Source of the DNA: DATBLE01 sp963841405
GTDB lineage: Bacteria; Actinomycetota; Thermoleophilia; Gaiellales; Gaiellaceae
DNA: 64,000 bases
Assembly (NCBI GenBank): GCA_963841405.1
Contig: CAWJCM010000003.1
Location: 248,001 to 312,000, forward strand
Reading direction: 5' to 3'
The notes beneath the pieces are model-generated. The model was not told the origin of the DNA. It was given only the letters and a program-made list of their open reading frames with translations, and searched no databases. Below, piece by piece: positions 8,007 to 15,602 of the stretch. Position 1 is the stretch's first letter, and each line of letters begins with the position of its first letter. The translations under genes and the position numbers were made by a program.

Positions 8007-8996
8007 TCATCGTCGCGTCGCCGCCCGATAGATCCCTGAAGTTTCCGTAAGGAGTTCGTGTAGGTCGAGCTCGGCGAGAGCCGCTGCCACCCTCCCGGCG
8101 TCGAGCCCGAGCGCCCGCACGAGCTCGTCGGCCGAGGCTGGGCCCTCAGCGAGCCGCACGAGCATCGCCTCGGCCGACGGGGACAGAGGTGGCGCCGGCC
8201 GCTCCGCGGCCGTCAGTCCGAACGACTCGAGCACGTCGGCGACGGAGGTCGCAGCCGTCGCGCCGAGCCGCAACAACGCGTTCGTCCCTGCCGAAAGCGC
8301 ACTCGTGATCTCGCCGGGCACCGCGAACACCTCTCGTCCTTCCTCGAGAGCGAGATCGGCGGTGATCAACGCGCCGCTCTTCTCCCGTGCCTCGACCACC
8401 ACGATCGCCTCCGCGAGGCCGGCGACGATCCTGTTCCGCGCCGGAAAACGCCAGGGCGACGGCTCCACGCCGGGCGCATACTCGGCGACGACGAGGCCGG
8501 CGGCGCAGATCCTCCGTGCGAGGTCCGCGTGTGCGGCTGGATAGCTGCGGTCGATGCCGCAGCCCAGGACGGCGACGGTAGTGCCGCCTGCGTCGAGCGC
8601 GCCGCGGTGCGCTTCGCCGTCCACACCGCGCGCCATGCCGCTGACCACCACCAGACCGGCCGCCGCGAGCTCGCGCCCGAAGGCCCGCGCCACGTGCCGG
8701 CCGTACGGCGAGCACGCGCGGGCGCCGACGATCGCGACGGCGGGCTGATCGAGCAGCTCCGAGGCGCCCTCGCCACGGAGGAAGAGCCCGGCCGGCGGAT
8801 CGAAGATCGAGCGTAGTGCTCCCGGGAACGCGGGAGCTGAGCGCGGCAGCCAGCGGACGCCCACCTCGGCCAGGCGTTTCCGGAATGCCGCCTCGTCGAA
8901 CCGCTCGCGGAACCTCGCGTATCTTCCGTCCCGCGGCCCGGAGACCAGATGGCTTCCGGTCTCGGATGCAAAGACGGCCAGGGCGAGCTCGCTCAT
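8007..8996 (-). CDS. dprA: DNA-processing protein DprA
   Basis: DprA binds incoming single-stranded DNA during natural transformation and loads RecA. The 329-residue protein has the Rossmann-like DprA core: AIVGARACSPYG, VVSGMARGVDGEAHRGAL, TVAVLGCGIDRSYP, FPARNRIVAGLA and KSGALITADLALEEGREVFAVPG, followed by a C-terminal winged-helix-like region from about residue 265 (LSPSAEAMLVRLAEGPASADELV). The ATG at 8996 is preceded by GGGAGG. The frame continues upstream but is not DprA-like. It lies 170 bases downstream of comM on the same strand with a hairpin-rich repeat between, so it may have its own transcript. Confidence 0.93.
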   Translation of the reverse strand: MSELALAVFASETGSHLVSGPRDGRYARFRERFDEAAFRKRLAEVGVRWLPRSAPAFPGALRSIFDPPAGLFLRGEGASELLDQPAVAIVGARACSPYGRHVARAFGRELAAAGLVVVSGMARGVDGEAHRGALDAGGTTVAVLGCGIDRSYPAAHADLARRICAAGLVVAEYAPGVEPSPWRFPARNRIVAGLAEAIVVVEAREKSGALITADLALEEGREVFAVPGEITSALSAGTNALLRLGATAATSVADVLESFGLTAAERPAPPLSPSAEAMLVRLAEGPASADELVRALGLDAGRVAAALAELDLHELLTETSGIYRAATRR

Positions 8997-9032
8997 GAGC
9001 CTCCCGGCCCCGTTTGCCAGGCATCGCTCGTC

Positions 9033-9130
9033 GCCGCGACCGACATGGCGGGCGCGGCCCGCGTCATTCCCCGGAGTGCGGCGGCCGTCGGGGAGGGGGG
9101 CACGCGGGGGGACCCGGCCGTTCCCCCCGC
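9033..9130. repeat. Palindromic repeat cluster between comM and dprA (degenerate copy)
   Basis: Two perfect or near-perfect hairpins fill this gap. One has arms GCCGCGACCG (9033-9042) and CGGGCGCGGC (9049-9058), differing by one base from the hairpin at 18418-18444. The other has arms GCGGGGGGA (9104-9112) and TCCCCCCGC (9122-9130). A further GCGAGCG-rich imperfect palindrome follows to about 9162. These are the parts of the composite repeat seen whole near 18.5 and 51.9 kb, but in a different order. On the minus strand it may end comM transcripts. Confidence 0.55.
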
Positions 9131-9165
9131 GCGAGCGAGTTCGCGCGAAGCGCGGCGAGCGACAA

Positions 9166-10617
9166 TCACATCGGCTCCAGCTCGCGTGGCGATCGGTAGG
9201 CGAGGGACTCGGCGACGTGCTCCGGCCGGACCTCCTCGGCTCCGGCGAGGGCGGCCGCCGTGCGGGCGACGCGAGCGACTCGCGCCCGGCCGCGCCCGGA
9301 GAGCGGCAGCCGCTCGACCGCCTGCGACAGCAGCCCGTCGGCCTCTGCCGTGCGTCGCGGCGCGTGCACGGCGAGCAGCTCACGGGCCGCCTCGACCCGC
9401 TCCGCCACCGCCGCCGACGCTTCGGACGGGCCGGCTGCGAGCTCCCCTGCGCGTGGGCGGGGGACGGTGACCACCAGGTCGAACCGGTCCAGGAGCGCCC
9501 GCGAGAGCTTGTCGCGGAACGACGCGAGGCGCTGCGGTGAGCACGAGCACTCGACAGCGGGATCGCCTCTTGCCCCGCAGGGACACAGGTTCATCGTCCC
9601 GACGAGCTGGAACCGGGCCGGATAGACCGCCCGTCCCTCGGCCCGCGCGACGCTGACCACTCCGTCCTCGAGCGGCTGGCGCAACGCCTCGAGGGCCGGG
9701 CGCATGAACTCGGGCAGCTCGTCGAGGAGCAGCACTCCGCGGTGGGCGAGGCTGACCTCACCCGGACGCGCCGACCGGCCGCCCCCGACGATCGCAGCCA
9801 TGGAGGCGCTGTGGTGCGGTGCTCTGAACGGCGGGTCGCGCACCAGCGGACGCTCGGGCGAAAGCAGCCCGGCGACGGAGTGGATGCGGGTCACCTCGAG
9901 CGCCTCGCCCGAATCGAGCGGCGGCAACAGCCCGGGCAGCCGGCGGGCCAGCATCGTCTTGCCCGTCCCCGGTGGCCCCGCAAGGAGCAGGTTGTGACCG
10001 CCGGCGGCCGCGAGCTCGAGCGCCCGGCGGGCGCGTTCCTGCCCGCGGACGTCGGCAAGGTCGGGGTGCGCCGGAGGCTCCGAGGCGCCGAACGCGCACG
10101 GCTCGTAGGGCGCCGGCTCGGCCTCACCGCGGAGGTACGCCGCGGCCTCGCCGAGATGCTCGACCGGAACCGGTTCGATCCCGGCCAGGGCGGCCTCGGG
10201 TGCCGATTCGGCCGCACAGAGCATCCGCTCCATGCCTGAGCGCCTTGCTCCCTCGGCTGCGGCCAGGACACCGCCGACCGGGCGAACGCGGCCGTCGAGG
10301 CCGAGCTCGCCGAAGGCCGTGTGGGCCGACAGCCGTTCGGGCGCGACCTGGTGCGACGCGCCGAGTACCGCAAGGGCGATCGGGAGGTCGAACCCGGAGC
10401 CTTCCTTTCGGAGATCGGCAGGCGCGAGGTTCACCGTGATGCGGCGGGACGGAAAGAAGAGCTCGGCGGAGGCGATTCCGCTCCGCACGCGATGCTTCGC
10501 CTCCTGGCAGGCCCGGTCGGCGAGGCCGACGATCGTGAACGCCGGCTGGCCGAGCTCGACGTGGGCCTCCACCTCCACCCGGCGCGCGTCGAGCCCGACG
10601 AGCGTGTGAGTGAGCAT
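9166..10617 (-). CDS. comM: ComM/YifB family AAA+ ATPase (Mg-chelatase-like)
   Basis: A 483-residue hexameric AAA+ protein. In naturally competent bacteria ComM is a helicase that promotes branch migration during integration of transforming DNA. Seen: N-terminal domain starting MLTHTLVGLDARRVEVEAHV with GLADRACQEAKHRVRSGI, the Walker A motif LLAGPPGTGKTMLA, Walker B region LLLDELPEFMRPALEALRQP, a CPCG-type cysteine loop (NLCPCGARGD) and the C-terminal SGRGRARVARVARTAA sensor segment. The ATG at 10617 matches the usual family start; an upstream arginine-rich stretch is probably not coding. Divergent from the methyltransferase and followed by dprA, giving a DNA-uptake block. Confidence 0.93.
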   Translation of the reverse strand: MLTHTLVGLDARRVEVEAHVELGQPAFTIVGLADRACQEAKHRVRSGIASAELFFPSRRITVNLAPADLRKEGSGFDLPIALAVLGASHQVAPERLSAHTAFGELGLDGRVRPVGGVLAAAEGARRSGMERMLCAAESAPEAALAGIEPVPVEHLGEAAAYLRGEAEPAPYEPCAFGASEPPAHPDLADVRGQERARRALELAAAGGHNLLLAGPPGTGKTMLARRLPGLLPPLDSGEALEVTRIHSVAGLLSPERPLVRDPPFRAPHHSASMAAIVGGGRSARPGEVSLAHRGVLLLDELPEFMRPALEALRQPLEDGVVSVARAEGRAVYPARFQLVGTMNLCPCGARGDPAVECSCSPQRLASFRDKLSRALLDRFDLVVTVPRPRAGELAAGPSEASAAVAERVEAARELLAVHAPRRTAEADGLLSQAVERLPLSGRGRARVARVARTAAALAGAEEVRPEHVAESLAYRSPRELEPM

Positions 10618-10729
10618 CCGGGCGAGCACGCACCCATGAAAGCGGCGAAGGATCGACGCGTCTGTGGCAAGTGTGTGCCGAAACCGTGCTGTCCGGGCGC
10701 GGCCGAGCAACCGCGTCCGCGGCCACGAC

Positions 10730-10735
10730 TAGGCT
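10730..10735 (+). promoter_or_regulatory. Leaderless-type promoter of the DNA methyltransferase
   Basis: TAGGCT with an 8-base gap to the GTG at 10744. It lies in the 126-base divergent gap with comM, where no other gene is visible. Confidence 0.55.
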
Positions 10736-10743
10736 GGCTGCCC

Positions 10744-11868
10744 GTGGCGGGTAAGAGTCAGGAAGCCATCTATGCCGACATCGATCTGGAACTCTCCTGG
10801 TCGGAGGACGCTCTGCCACAGGCCGAGCGCACCAAGCACGTCCACAGTCTGCATCCCTACCTCGGCAAGTTCATTCCCCAGCTGGTCGAGACTTTTCTCC
10901 GACGCCACTTCTCTCCCGGAGACACGATCTACGACCCGTTCATGGGTTCCGGGACGACTCTGGTCGAAGCGAACGTCTACGGCGCAAATGCGATCGGCTC
11001 TGACATCTCGGCGTTCAACTGCCTGCTGGCGACCGTCAAGACCGCTCGGTATCCGCTCGGAGCGCTCGAACTCGCAATTCGCGGCACGCTCGAAGCTGCG
11101 CGCCGCCAGACCACGAGCGAGGACGAGAGCACGGACTGGTTGCGGCGTTGGTACGCGCCGCGTGCGCTGACCGAACTCATGGCGTATCGAACTGCGGCGG
11201 GCCGTCTGGCTGACCAGCACGACGACGTCGCTCGCGTGATCCTTTCGCGCGCAGCCCGGTCGGCGCGCTTGACGACGCATTTCGATCTCGACTTCCCGCG
11301 ATCTCCGACGACCGGCCCCTACCACTGCCTCAAGCACAAGCGGGAGTGCAGGCCCGTCGAGGAAGCCTGGAAGTTTCTCGTCCGATACTCGAACGACACG
11401 CTTCGGCGACTGCGTGAGTTTGCAACGCTGCAAACAGACCGGCAGGTTGACGTTCTCCACGCCGATGCTCGCACCGCGAGTTTGCCGGCGACGCCCACCG
11501 GGGTGATCACGTCGCCGCCGTACCCGGGACTGATCGACTACCACGAGCAACATCGGTACGCGTACGAGCTCCTCGGCTTGGTCGACCGACGTTCCGAAGA
11601 GATCGGCGCGGCAGATGCGGGTCGAGGAAAGGCTGCACTCGCGTCCTACATCGACCTGATGGGCGAGGTTCTCCGAAACACGGCAGCCCAGCTGCGAAGA
11701 GGCGCCCCCGTGCTGATCGTCGTCAACGACTCCCACGATCTCTACCCGGCGATCCTGGCAAGTGCCGGTCTTCAACTCGAGGACCGCGTCACGAGACATG
11801 TGAATCGGCGCACCGGGCGCCGGGCCGGCGAGTTCTTCGAAGACGTACTCGTCTGCCGGACGCCCTGA
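10744..11868 (+). CDS. DNA methyltransferase (N4-cytosine/N6-adenine type), solitary
   Basis: A 374-residue SAM-dependent DNA amino-methyltransferase. The SAM-binding motif I is DPFMGSGTTLVEA at about residues 64-76, preceded by HPYLGKFIPQLVE (motif X-like); the catalytic motif IV is TSPPYPG at about 256-262. About 180 residues separate them, so the target-recognition part probably lies between, as in the alpha-like order X-I-TRD-IV. No restriction enzyme is adjacent. Codon use is different from neighbours: many third positions are A or T (for example GTTTGCAACGCTGCAAACAG around 11420), suggesting horizontal gain. GTG at 10744 is favoured by the promoter just upstream. The recognition sequence cannot be predicted. 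Confidence 0.87.
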   Translation: MAGKSQEAIYADIDLELSWSEDALPQAERTKHVHSLHPYLGKFIPQLVETFLRRHFSPGDTIYDPFMGSGTTLVEANVYGANAIGSDISAFNCLLATVKTARYPLGALELAIRGTLEAARRQTTSEDESTDWLRRWYAPRALTELMAYRTAAGRLADQHDDVARVILSRAARSARLTTHFDLDFPRSPTTGPYHCLKHKRECRPVEEAWKFLVRYSNDTLRRLREFATLQTDRQVDVLHADARTASLPATPTGVITSPPYPGLIDYHEQHRYAYELLGLVDRRSEEIGAADAGRGKAALASYIDLMGEVLRNTAAQLRRGAPVLIVVNDSHDLYPAILASAGLQLEDRVTRHVNRRTGRRAGEFFEDVLVCRTP

Positions 11869-11969
11869 TCCTTCGACTCGTGGATCACAACGGGGAGCGC
11901 ATCGAGCAAGCGCTCGGCGCGTTCACGGACGGCTGGATCGCCAAAGCAGTACGACGAGCTGGCGGGGAT
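11869..11969 (+). other. Gap with a possible truncated open frame after the methyltransferase
   Basis: A GTG at 11880 opens a frame reading VDHNGERIEQALGAFTDGW and on to about residue 30, which looks like a real protein start and shares the lower-GC character of the methyltransferase, then runs into the convergent htpX gene. It could be the remaining 5' end of a partner gene deleted when this junction formed. I recognise no family. Confidence 0.3.
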
Positions 11970-12839
11970 CTAGACGATTCCGCGGTTCCTGTCGTACTCG
12001 CGCAGCCGTGCGATGCGCTCCTCGATCGGCGGATGCGTCGAGAACAGCGCCGTCATGCCGGCACCGCTGAACGGGTTGACGATGTAGAGCGTCTCGGTCG
12101 CCGGGTTGACCTGCATCGGCAGCGCCTGCCGGCCGCGCTCGAGGTTCTCGAGCGCCTGGGCGAGCGGCTCGCCGGTTCCGAGCATGCGGGCGGCAGTCGC
12201 GTCGGCCAGGTACTCCCGCTGGCGGGAGACCGCGAGCTGGAGCAGCGACGCCGCGATCGGGGCGATGATGATCAGCAGGAGCGAGCCGATCGCGCCCAGC
12301 GGGTTGTCGTCGTCGTCTCCGAAGATGCCCATGAAGAAGAAGATGTTTCCGATCGCGGAGATCGCGCCGGCGATCATGGCGGCGATCGACGACACGAGGA
12401 TGTCGCGGTTCTTGACGTGCGAGAACTCGTGGGCGAGCACGCCGCGAACCTGGTCGCGGGGCATCAGCTGGAGCAGCCCCTGCGTGACCGCCACCGCCGC
12501 ATGCTCGGGGTTGCGCCCCGTCGCGAACGCGTTCGGCTGATCGGAGGGGATCATGTACACGCGCGGCTTCGGCACGTCGTACAGCTGTGCCAGCTCGGCC
12601 ACGAGGTGGTGCAGGTCAGGCGCCTCCGCCTCGGACACCTCCTGCGCGCGGGCCGCCCTGATCGCGAACTTGTCCGACCAGAAGTACGCCGCCAGGTTCA
12701 TGAAAACGGAGAAGAGGACGAAGAACCACAGCGCAGCTCCCCCGATCGCGTAGCCCACACCGATGAACAAAGCGGTCAGGCCCGCGAGGAGGACCCACGT
12801 ACGGGCTTTCGTGCTGAAGCTTGCTCGAGTGACGTTCAC
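11970..12839 (-). CDS. htpX: HtpX family membrane zinc metalloprotease
   Basis: A 289-residue M48-family protease that degrades damaged membrane proteins. Two N-terminal transmembrane helices (about residues 15-55) are followed by the catalytic motif LAHEFSHVKNRD with HExxH at about 137-141, two further hydrophobic helices around 150-200 separated by an acidic GDDDDNPLG loop, and the third zinc ligand in REYLADATAARM. Length and order fit bacterial HtpX. Start: GTG at 12839 with AAAGGAG four bases upstream. A perfect 10-base inverted repeat sits immediately before that ribosome binding site (see separate entry), and a TACAAT -10-like hexamer lies at 12987-12992 on this strand. Confidence 0.93.
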   Translation of the reverse strand: MNVTRASFSTKARTWVLLAGLTALFIGVGYAIGGAALWFFVLFSVFMNLAAYFWSDKFAIRAARAQEVSEAEAPDLHHLVAELAQLYDVPKPRVYMIPSDQPNAFATGRNPEHAAVAVTQGLLQLMPRDQVRGVLAHEFSHVKNRDILVSSIAAMIAGAISAIGNIFFFMGIFGDDDDNPLGAIGSLLLIIIAPIAASLLQLAVSRQREYLADATAARMLGTGEPLAQALENLERGRQALPMQVNPATETLYIVNPFSGAGMTALFSTHPPIEERIARLREYDRNRGIV

Positions 12840-12848
12840 GGAACTCCT

Positions 12849-12883
12849 TTCGGCTGACGCAAACGTGATACCTGTCAGCCGAA
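12849..12883 (-). promoter_or_regulatory. Inverted repeat in the htpX leader
   Basis: Arms TTCGGCTGAC (12849-12858) and GTCAGCCGAA (12874-12883) are perfect over 10 bases with a 15-base spacer, ending next to the AAAGGAG ribosome binding site. It could be a repressor operator or an RNA hairpin controlling access to the ribosome binding site. Confidence 0.55.
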
Positions 12884-12986
12884 GGTTTCTCCCGCCGCCT
12901 GCCACGGCCGACGCGCCCGGGCCTCCTGAGAGACCGTTCTGACGAGCTACGTCCGTTCGGGGATAGTGCCCCTCGGCAAGCAGCAT

Positions 12987-12992
12987 TGTACC
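12987..12992 (-). promoter_or_regulatory. Possible -10 element of htpX
   Basis: TACAAT on the minus strand, about 150 bases before the start codon, would give a leader that includes the inverted repeat. No convincing -35 is visible. Confidence 0.35.
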
Positions 12993-13024
12993 GACGGCGC
13001 CGGATCTCGGCATGAAGGCCGGCT

Positions 13025-14467
13025 TTAGCCGTCGAACGCGACGAAGAGACGTCTGGGACCTTCGATTCCTTTGAGTTCGTGCAGGCCGCGCTCTTCGAAG
13101 CGGAGTCCTGAGCCTGCCACGATGTCACGCACCGTCTCTGAGACGAGAAGCTCGCCACCGGCGGCCTTCGCCATCACGCGCGCGGCAAGGTGGACGGCAA
13201 TGCCGCGGAGAGCTCCATCGCGCTCCTGTACCTCACCGATGTGGACGCCGCCCCGAACACGCACACCGAGCTGCTGTGCGTGCTCCTGGAAGCGACGGCC
13301 TGCCCGGATCGCGCTCACGGGGCCCTCGAAGGCGGCCATGAGGCCATCGCCGGTCTGGTCGATGAGCGTGCCGCCGAAGGCGGCGACGGCGTGCCCGCCG
13401 AGGCGACCGTACTCAGCAAGCAAGTCTGCCCAGCGCTCGTCCTCCAGCTGGCGGGCGAGCGCTGTCGACTCCTCGATGTCGCACTGCAAGATCGCCCGCA
13501 CCTTGCCCGGCTCGCGCACGGCAGGCCGAACACCGGTCACGAACGCCTCGATCTCCGTACCGAGCGCGTCGACGTCGCCCAGCCAGATGAGGTGCTGTCC
13601 GCCCGAGAGCTCGACGAAGCCGGCCCCGGGTATGCGCTCGGCCATGTAGCGAGCCGCCTCGGGCGGCCCGATGGGGTCACCGGCCCTGCTCAGCACGAGC
13701 GTCGGCACGCCGATCGAGCCGAGCAGTGGACGGATGTCGATCTGATGATTGGCGACGATCAGGCCAGCCGCTGCTGCGGGGCTTGCTCCGGCCTGCTGGT
13801 AGGCGGCCCAGCGCTGCATGAAGCGCTGGTCCGCCTTCGCCCCGACCCCCGGCGCGCGCTCCGGATCGCCCCAGGTCTCCTCGATCTCGGCCGCGAGCGC
13901 TTCCGAGTCCACTCCCTCCTCCAGTCCCCACGGGTAATCCGCCTTGGGCGCAAAGCACGCCTGCGTGCCGTAGAGCACGAGGCTCTGCACCCGCTCCGGA
14001 TGGGCGACGGCAAGCAGCACAGCGAGCGGCCCGCCCTCGCTCCAGCCCATCACGTTCGCCCGCTCGAGCCCGACCGCATCCATCACCGCGCGTGCGTCTT
14101 CCATTCGCTCCTCCAGCGTCGGCACCCCCGGCGGCCGATCCGAGAGTCCGGTGCCCCGCTTGTCGAACCGAACCAGGCGAGCGAAGGAGGTCATGCGCTC
14201 ACACCAGCGCACCCAGGTCGGCTCCTCCCAGTCAAGCGCAAGATGGGAGATCCACCCAGGAATCATCAGCAGGTCGGGCGGCCCCTCGCCGACAACTTGG
14301 TACGCGATGCTGACATCCCGCTGCGCACGTACCGAACCGGAGGCGGCATCGTCGCAAGGATAGGAGGATTCCGGCGAATGTCGCTGCCTGTTCGCCGGCG
14401 CGAAGCCTCGACAGGGAGAGATTCCTTTGGATCCGGCTCGGTCGCTATCGCTGGTTGTCGAGCGCAC
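13025..14467 (-). CDS. Alpha/beta-hydrolase fused to class III adenylate/guanylate cyclase
   Basis: A two-domain protein of about 480 residues. The first part is an alpha/beta-hydrolase with VSIAYQVVGEGPPDLLMIPG, RLVRFDKRGTGLSDRP, nucleophile elbow GWSEGG and a late GGQHLIW. The second is a class III nucleotide cyclase: AILQCDIEESTALARQL replaces the usual FTDIEGST, GGTLIDQTGDGLMAAF carries the second metal aspartate, and GIAVHLAARVMAKA replaces the usual V-N-x-A-R. Such fusions are common in actinobacteria; the ligand is unknown. No canonical start lies near the hydrolase start: the nearest is GTG at 14467, already inside the transposase remnant on the other strand, so the native first residues seem lost. 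Confidence 0.78.
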   Translation of the reverse strand: MRSTTSDSDRAGSKGISPCRGFAPANRQRHSPESSYPCDDAASGSVRAQRDVSIAYQVVGEGPPDLLMIPGWISHLALDWEEPTWVRWCERMTSFARLVRFDKRGTGLSDRPPGVPTLEERMEDARAVMDAVGLERANVMGWSEGGPLAVLLAVAHPERVQSLVLYGTQACFAPKADYPWGLEEGVDSEALAAEIEETWGDPERAPGVGAKADQRFMQRWAAYQQAGASPAAAAGLIVANHQIDIRPLLGSIGVPTLVLSRAGDPIGPPEAARYMAERIPGAGFVELSGGQHLIWLGDVDALGTEIEAFVTGVRPAVREPGKVRAILQCDIEESTALARQLEDERWADLLAEYGRLGGHAVAAFGGTLIDQTGDGLMAAFEGPVSAIRAGRRFQEHAQQLGVRVRGGVHIGEVQERDGALRGIAVHLAARVMAKAAGGELLVSETVRDIVAGSGLRFEERGLHELKGIEGPRRLFVAFDG

Positions 14468-14598
14468 CTTCGCCTGGCTGCGCCAGTTCAAACGACTGCT
14501 CGTCCGCTACGAACGGCGCGTCCCACATCCACGAAGCCTTCCTCGCCATCGGCTGCTGCCTCGTCTGCTACCGCCGACTCAGGAACGCCTCATTGTGA
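14434..14598 (+). pseudogene. Decayed 3' end of an IS5-type transposase
   Basis: Reading across frames gives R-L-G-R-Y-R-W, then VVERTFAWLRQFKRLLVRYE, then HIHEAFLAIGCCLVCYRRL before a TGA ending at 14598. This is the conserved C-terminus of IS5-family DDE transposases (RWVVERTFAWL...RYERR..H..FL...C.LI..R.L). At least two frameshifts separate the three pieces (near 14452 and 14520). Only about 55 codons remain; no terminal repeat is visible. It covers the 5' end of the hydrolase-cyclase gene on the opposite strand. Confidence 0.8.
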
Positions 14599-14632
14599 AA
14601 GGAGCTCTGAGAGCGGGAGCCGCTCGTGGGCG

Positions 14633-14962
14633 TCACCCGGGTACGAGGACGACCCGGGAGAGCCTCCCCTCGCGAATCGCGACCGCCTCGTATACGACCT
14701 CCAACCCCGCTGTCTCGGGATGAGACGCCAGCCACGCCTCACCTGCCTGCCAGAGCCGGCGGAGCTTCTCCGCGGTGATCATCTCCAGCGGATCGCCGTA
14801 GCCCGGACCGCTCTTCGCCTTCACCTCGCAGAACACGAGGCGGCGCCCGCGCCGGAGGACGAGATCGAGCTCGTACCCGCCCGCCCAGACGTTCGAGCCG
14901 ATCAGCCGGTAGCCGCGCAGCCGGTAGTGAAGCCGAGCCCGCTGCTCGGCGGCGCGGCCTCT
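14633..14962 (-). CDS. YraN family (UPF0102) nuclease-like protein, start codon unclear
   Basis: The frame encodes G-R-A-A-E-x-R-A-R-L-H-Y-RLRGYRLIGSNVW, GGYELDLVLRRG, RRLVFCEVKAKSG and EKLRRLWQAGEAWL, matching the UPF0102/YraN family of small restriction-endonuclease-fold proteins of unknown role that often follow rnhB. The catalytic-like E-L-D...E-V-K triad is present. There is no ATG, GTG or TTG in frame before the core; the first GTG (14836) would remove the first half including the E-L-D residue. The frame runs through the rnhB stop in the +1 frame relative to rnhB. Either a non-canonical start is used or the gene is damaged. Coordinates give the in-frame region from the rnhB stop. Confidence 0.65.
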   Translation of the reverse strand, partial: RGRAAEQRARLHYRLRGYRLIGSNVWAGGYELDLVLRRGRRLVFCEVKAKSGPGYGDPLEMITAEKLRRLWQAGEAWLASHPETAGLEVVYEAVAIREGRLSRVVLVPG

Positions 14963-15602
14963 ACTCCGGGTCGACGGCGGCGAGGGCGTCGGCGTCGGGG
15001 AGGTAGCAGAGGGCCTGGAACGAGCGCCGGTGGATCTCGCACGGCCCGCGCTCGCGGACGACGGCGGAGTGGGCCGGGGTGATGTAGCCGACGTGGGAGA
15101 CGAAGCCGTAGCGCGGAAAGAGCGCGTCCATCCGCCGCATCAGCCGGTCGCGCGTCACCTTCGCCACCACCGAGGCGGCGGCGATCGCGGCGCTCCGCTC
15201 ATCGCCGTCGACCACCGCTGTGTGCGTGGGCGCCGAGGGGCCGAGCCGGAAGCCGTCCACGAGACATGCCTCCGCGGGAGGGCTCAACTCCCAGAGCACC
15301 GACCGCAGCCCGGCCAGATTGGAGCGATGCAGTCCGACGCGATCGATCTGACCGTTGGAGATCACACGCACCGCGACGCGGTCGGCGCAGCCGATGATCG
15401 CCCGGAAGAGCGCCTCGCGCCGCTCGGGGGGCACCTGCTTGGAGTCGTTCAGGAGCGCGAGCGGCCTGACCCGGTGGTCGCGCAGGCGGCCGTAGTCGAG
15501 CAGTACGCCGGCGACGACCAGCGGCCCGGCGAGCGAGCCTCGTCCTGCCTCGTCGGCGCCGGCGACGAAGCGGGCGCCGAGCCGGCGGTCGAAGCTAAGA
15601 AG
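14961..15602 (-). CDS. rnhB: Ribonuclease HII, start codon unclear
   Basis: RNase HII cleaves RNA in RNA-DNA hybrids and removes single ribonucleotides. Seen: FVAGADEAGRGSLAGPLVVA with the first catalytic D-E pair, LLNDSKQVPPERRE, the V-V-D-G-D-E-R-S-AAIAAASVVAKVTRD region, and YITPAHSAVVRERGPCEIHR near the end. From the conserved F-D-R-R start it is about 210 residues, normal for the family. No canonical start codon lies near: the frame is +1 relative to rplS and passes through the rplS stop (TCT TAG C) without ATG, GTG or TTG. The only in-frame ATG is at 15785, which would add a proline/serine-rich shadow of the rplS tail. Confidence 0.82.
   Translation of the reverse strand, partial: LLSFDRRLGARFVAGADEAGRGSLAGPLVVAGVLLDYGRLRDHRVRPLALLNDSKQVPPERREALFRAIIGCADRVAVRVISNGQIDRVGLHRSNLAGLRSVLWELSPPAEACLVDGFRLGPSAPTHTAVVDGDERSAAIAAASVVAKVTRDRLMRRMDALFPRYGFVSHVGYITPAHSAVVRERGPCEIHRRSFQALCYLPDADALAAVDPE

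Noticed and set aside
11880..12857. A 325-codon plus-strand frame covering htpX
   Set aside because: Everything after the first 30 codons is the antisense shadow of htpX; only the short opening part is kept as a possible gene remnant.
15595..15602. Programmed +1 frameshift joining L19 to RNase HII as the main expression mode
   Set aside because: TCT TAG C could slip to CTT AGC, but there is no stimulatory element such as an upstream Shine-Dalgarno-like sequence at the right spacing, and a fusion on every L19 is implausible. Kept only as one of several options in the finding on missing start codons.
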